Source: an uncultured Clostridia bacterium
GTDB lineage: Bacteria; Bacillota; Clostridia; TANB77; CAG-508
Assembly (NCBI GenBank): GCA_934167445.1
Contig: CAKPKJ010000007.1
Location: 27,982 to 91,981, forward strand
Reading direction: 5' to 3'
Length of the DNA: 64,000 bases
The translations under genes and the position numbers were made by a program. Shown one piece after another: positions 63,624 to 64,000 of the stretch (position 1 is the stretch's first letter; the number at the start of each line of letters is the position of its first letter). The notes under the pieces were generated by a model. The model ran no database searches. It saw only the letters and a program-made list of their open reading frames with translations, and was not told where the DNA came from.

Positions 63624-63725
63624 TTAGACAAAATACGACATTTTTGTCGTGATATGCGAACGGAATTAAAAAGTATAAAAATGAGAAAATTTGGTAAAAC
63701 TAAAGATAAAGGAGAAGAACTTATA

Positions 63726-64000
63726 ATGAATAGAAAGACAAACAATAGAGGGATTACATTAATTGCATTGGTTATTACAATTATAGTGTTATTAATATTG
63801 GCAGGAGTGTCAATTTCAATGCTAACAGGCGAAAATGGGATATTAACACAGGCCAATAAAGCGAAAAAAGCAACAGAAGAAGCTGCAAGAGAAGAAAACT
63901 CAAAATTAAGTAGCATAGAAGACTATATGGTATCAGAAGCAGGATATAACCAAGACAAAGGAGTAGATGAACCACGAATATTAAATGGAATGACACCGGT
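63726..64000 (+). CDS. Pilin-header protein (N-terminal part, cut by window edge)
   Basis: 91 codons are visible from the ATG after AAGGAGAAG. The leader MNRKTNNRG is followed by ITLIALVITIIVLLI, GVSISMLTGENGILTQAN and a charged spacer (KAKKATEEAAREENSKLSSI). The header matches the lectin and LRR fusions at 24-28 kb, including Ala in place of Glu5. After the spacer, VSEAGYNQDKGVDEPRILNG starts a new domain that runs out of the window. It stands alone with its own promoter, so it is probably another large cargo fusion rather than a simple fibre subunit. Confidence 0.85.
   Translation, partial: MNRKTNNRGITLIALVITIIVLLILAGVSISMLTGENGILTQANKAKKATEEAAREENSKLSSIEDYMVSEAGYNQDKGVDEPRILNGMTP

Overview
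The window looks like a chromosomal segment of an AT-rich, endospore-forming Gram-positive bacterium of the class Clostridia (Bacillota). The signs are A/T-ending codons with AGA arginine, strong GGAGG-type ribosome sites, a spoVAC-spoVAD-spoVAE cluster, a HrcA/CIRCE-controlled groESL operon, Bacillota-style translation operons, and a type IV pilus operon of the kind found in Clostridia. The exact taxon cannot be read from the sequence, but the gene content would fit an uncultured gut lineage.

Layout. 1-2.6 kb: engB (cut by the window edge), serS and a cation-exchanger-like protein. 2.7-4.2 kb: infC-rpmI-rplT behind a strong promoter and an attenuator-like leader; infC starts with AUA. 4.2-6.5 kb (minus): a dodecin-like gene followed by spoVAC, spoVAD and spoVAE. 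6.6-18 kb: rsmB, then a complete type IV pilus operon (fused PilM-PilN, PilO, a PilP-like protein, two pilins, prepilin peptidase, two minor-pilin-like proteins, PilB, PilT, PilC). 18-21.5 kb: a ROK kinase, a secreted GH25/LysM lysozyme and two orphan genes with different base usage. 21.6-32.7 kb: rpsB-tsf-pyrH-frr-ispA-uppS-cdsA-rseP, split between tsf and pyrH by about 4 kb holding an XRE regulator and two very large pilin fusions. 32.8-35.4 kb: glgP. 35.5-53.8 kb: an accessory island. 53.9-64 kb: a pseudouridine synthase, a flavodoxin, tRNA-Gly, tmRNA, an orphan gene, groESL, tRNA-Thr, ftsY, a UPF0182 membrane protein and the start of another pilin fusion.

The most interesting system is a modular pilin platform. 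At least five proteins begin with nearly the same class III pilin header (GITLIALVITIIVLLI and onwards) and then carry different cargo: small pilin bodies in the pil operon, a formylglycine-generating-enzyme/C-type-lectin fold at 24.35-25.57 kb, BspA-like leucine-rich repeats at 25.67-27.65 kb, and unknown cargo at the right edge. The last ~110 bases of the lectin-type gene look like the variable region of a diversity-generating retroelement (DGR): higher GC, CGT arginine instead of AGA, and mostly NNY codons, ending in a GFRS-type tail. No reverse transcriptase or template repeat is in the window, so the mutagenic machinery would have to lie elsewhere. The working picture is a surface pilus machine that displays interchangeable adhesins, one of them possibly hypervariable.

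The island at 35.5-53.8 kb has mobilization relics (MobC, an oriT-like structure, a DnaC/IstB fragment). It also carries a type I restriction system in the order hsdM-hsdS-prrC-hsdR with a PrrC-like anticodon nuclease, and hsdS contains a 14-unit AC repeat expected to phase-vary. Further genes are an OLD-family nuclease, a HIRAN protein, an MqsR/MqsA-Panacea toxin-antitoxin pair, an unrecognised membrane-protein pair next to a DUF3800-like protein, a small gene that appears to start at AUA, and an M14 peptidase pseudogene broken by two single-base insertions in the same sequence context.
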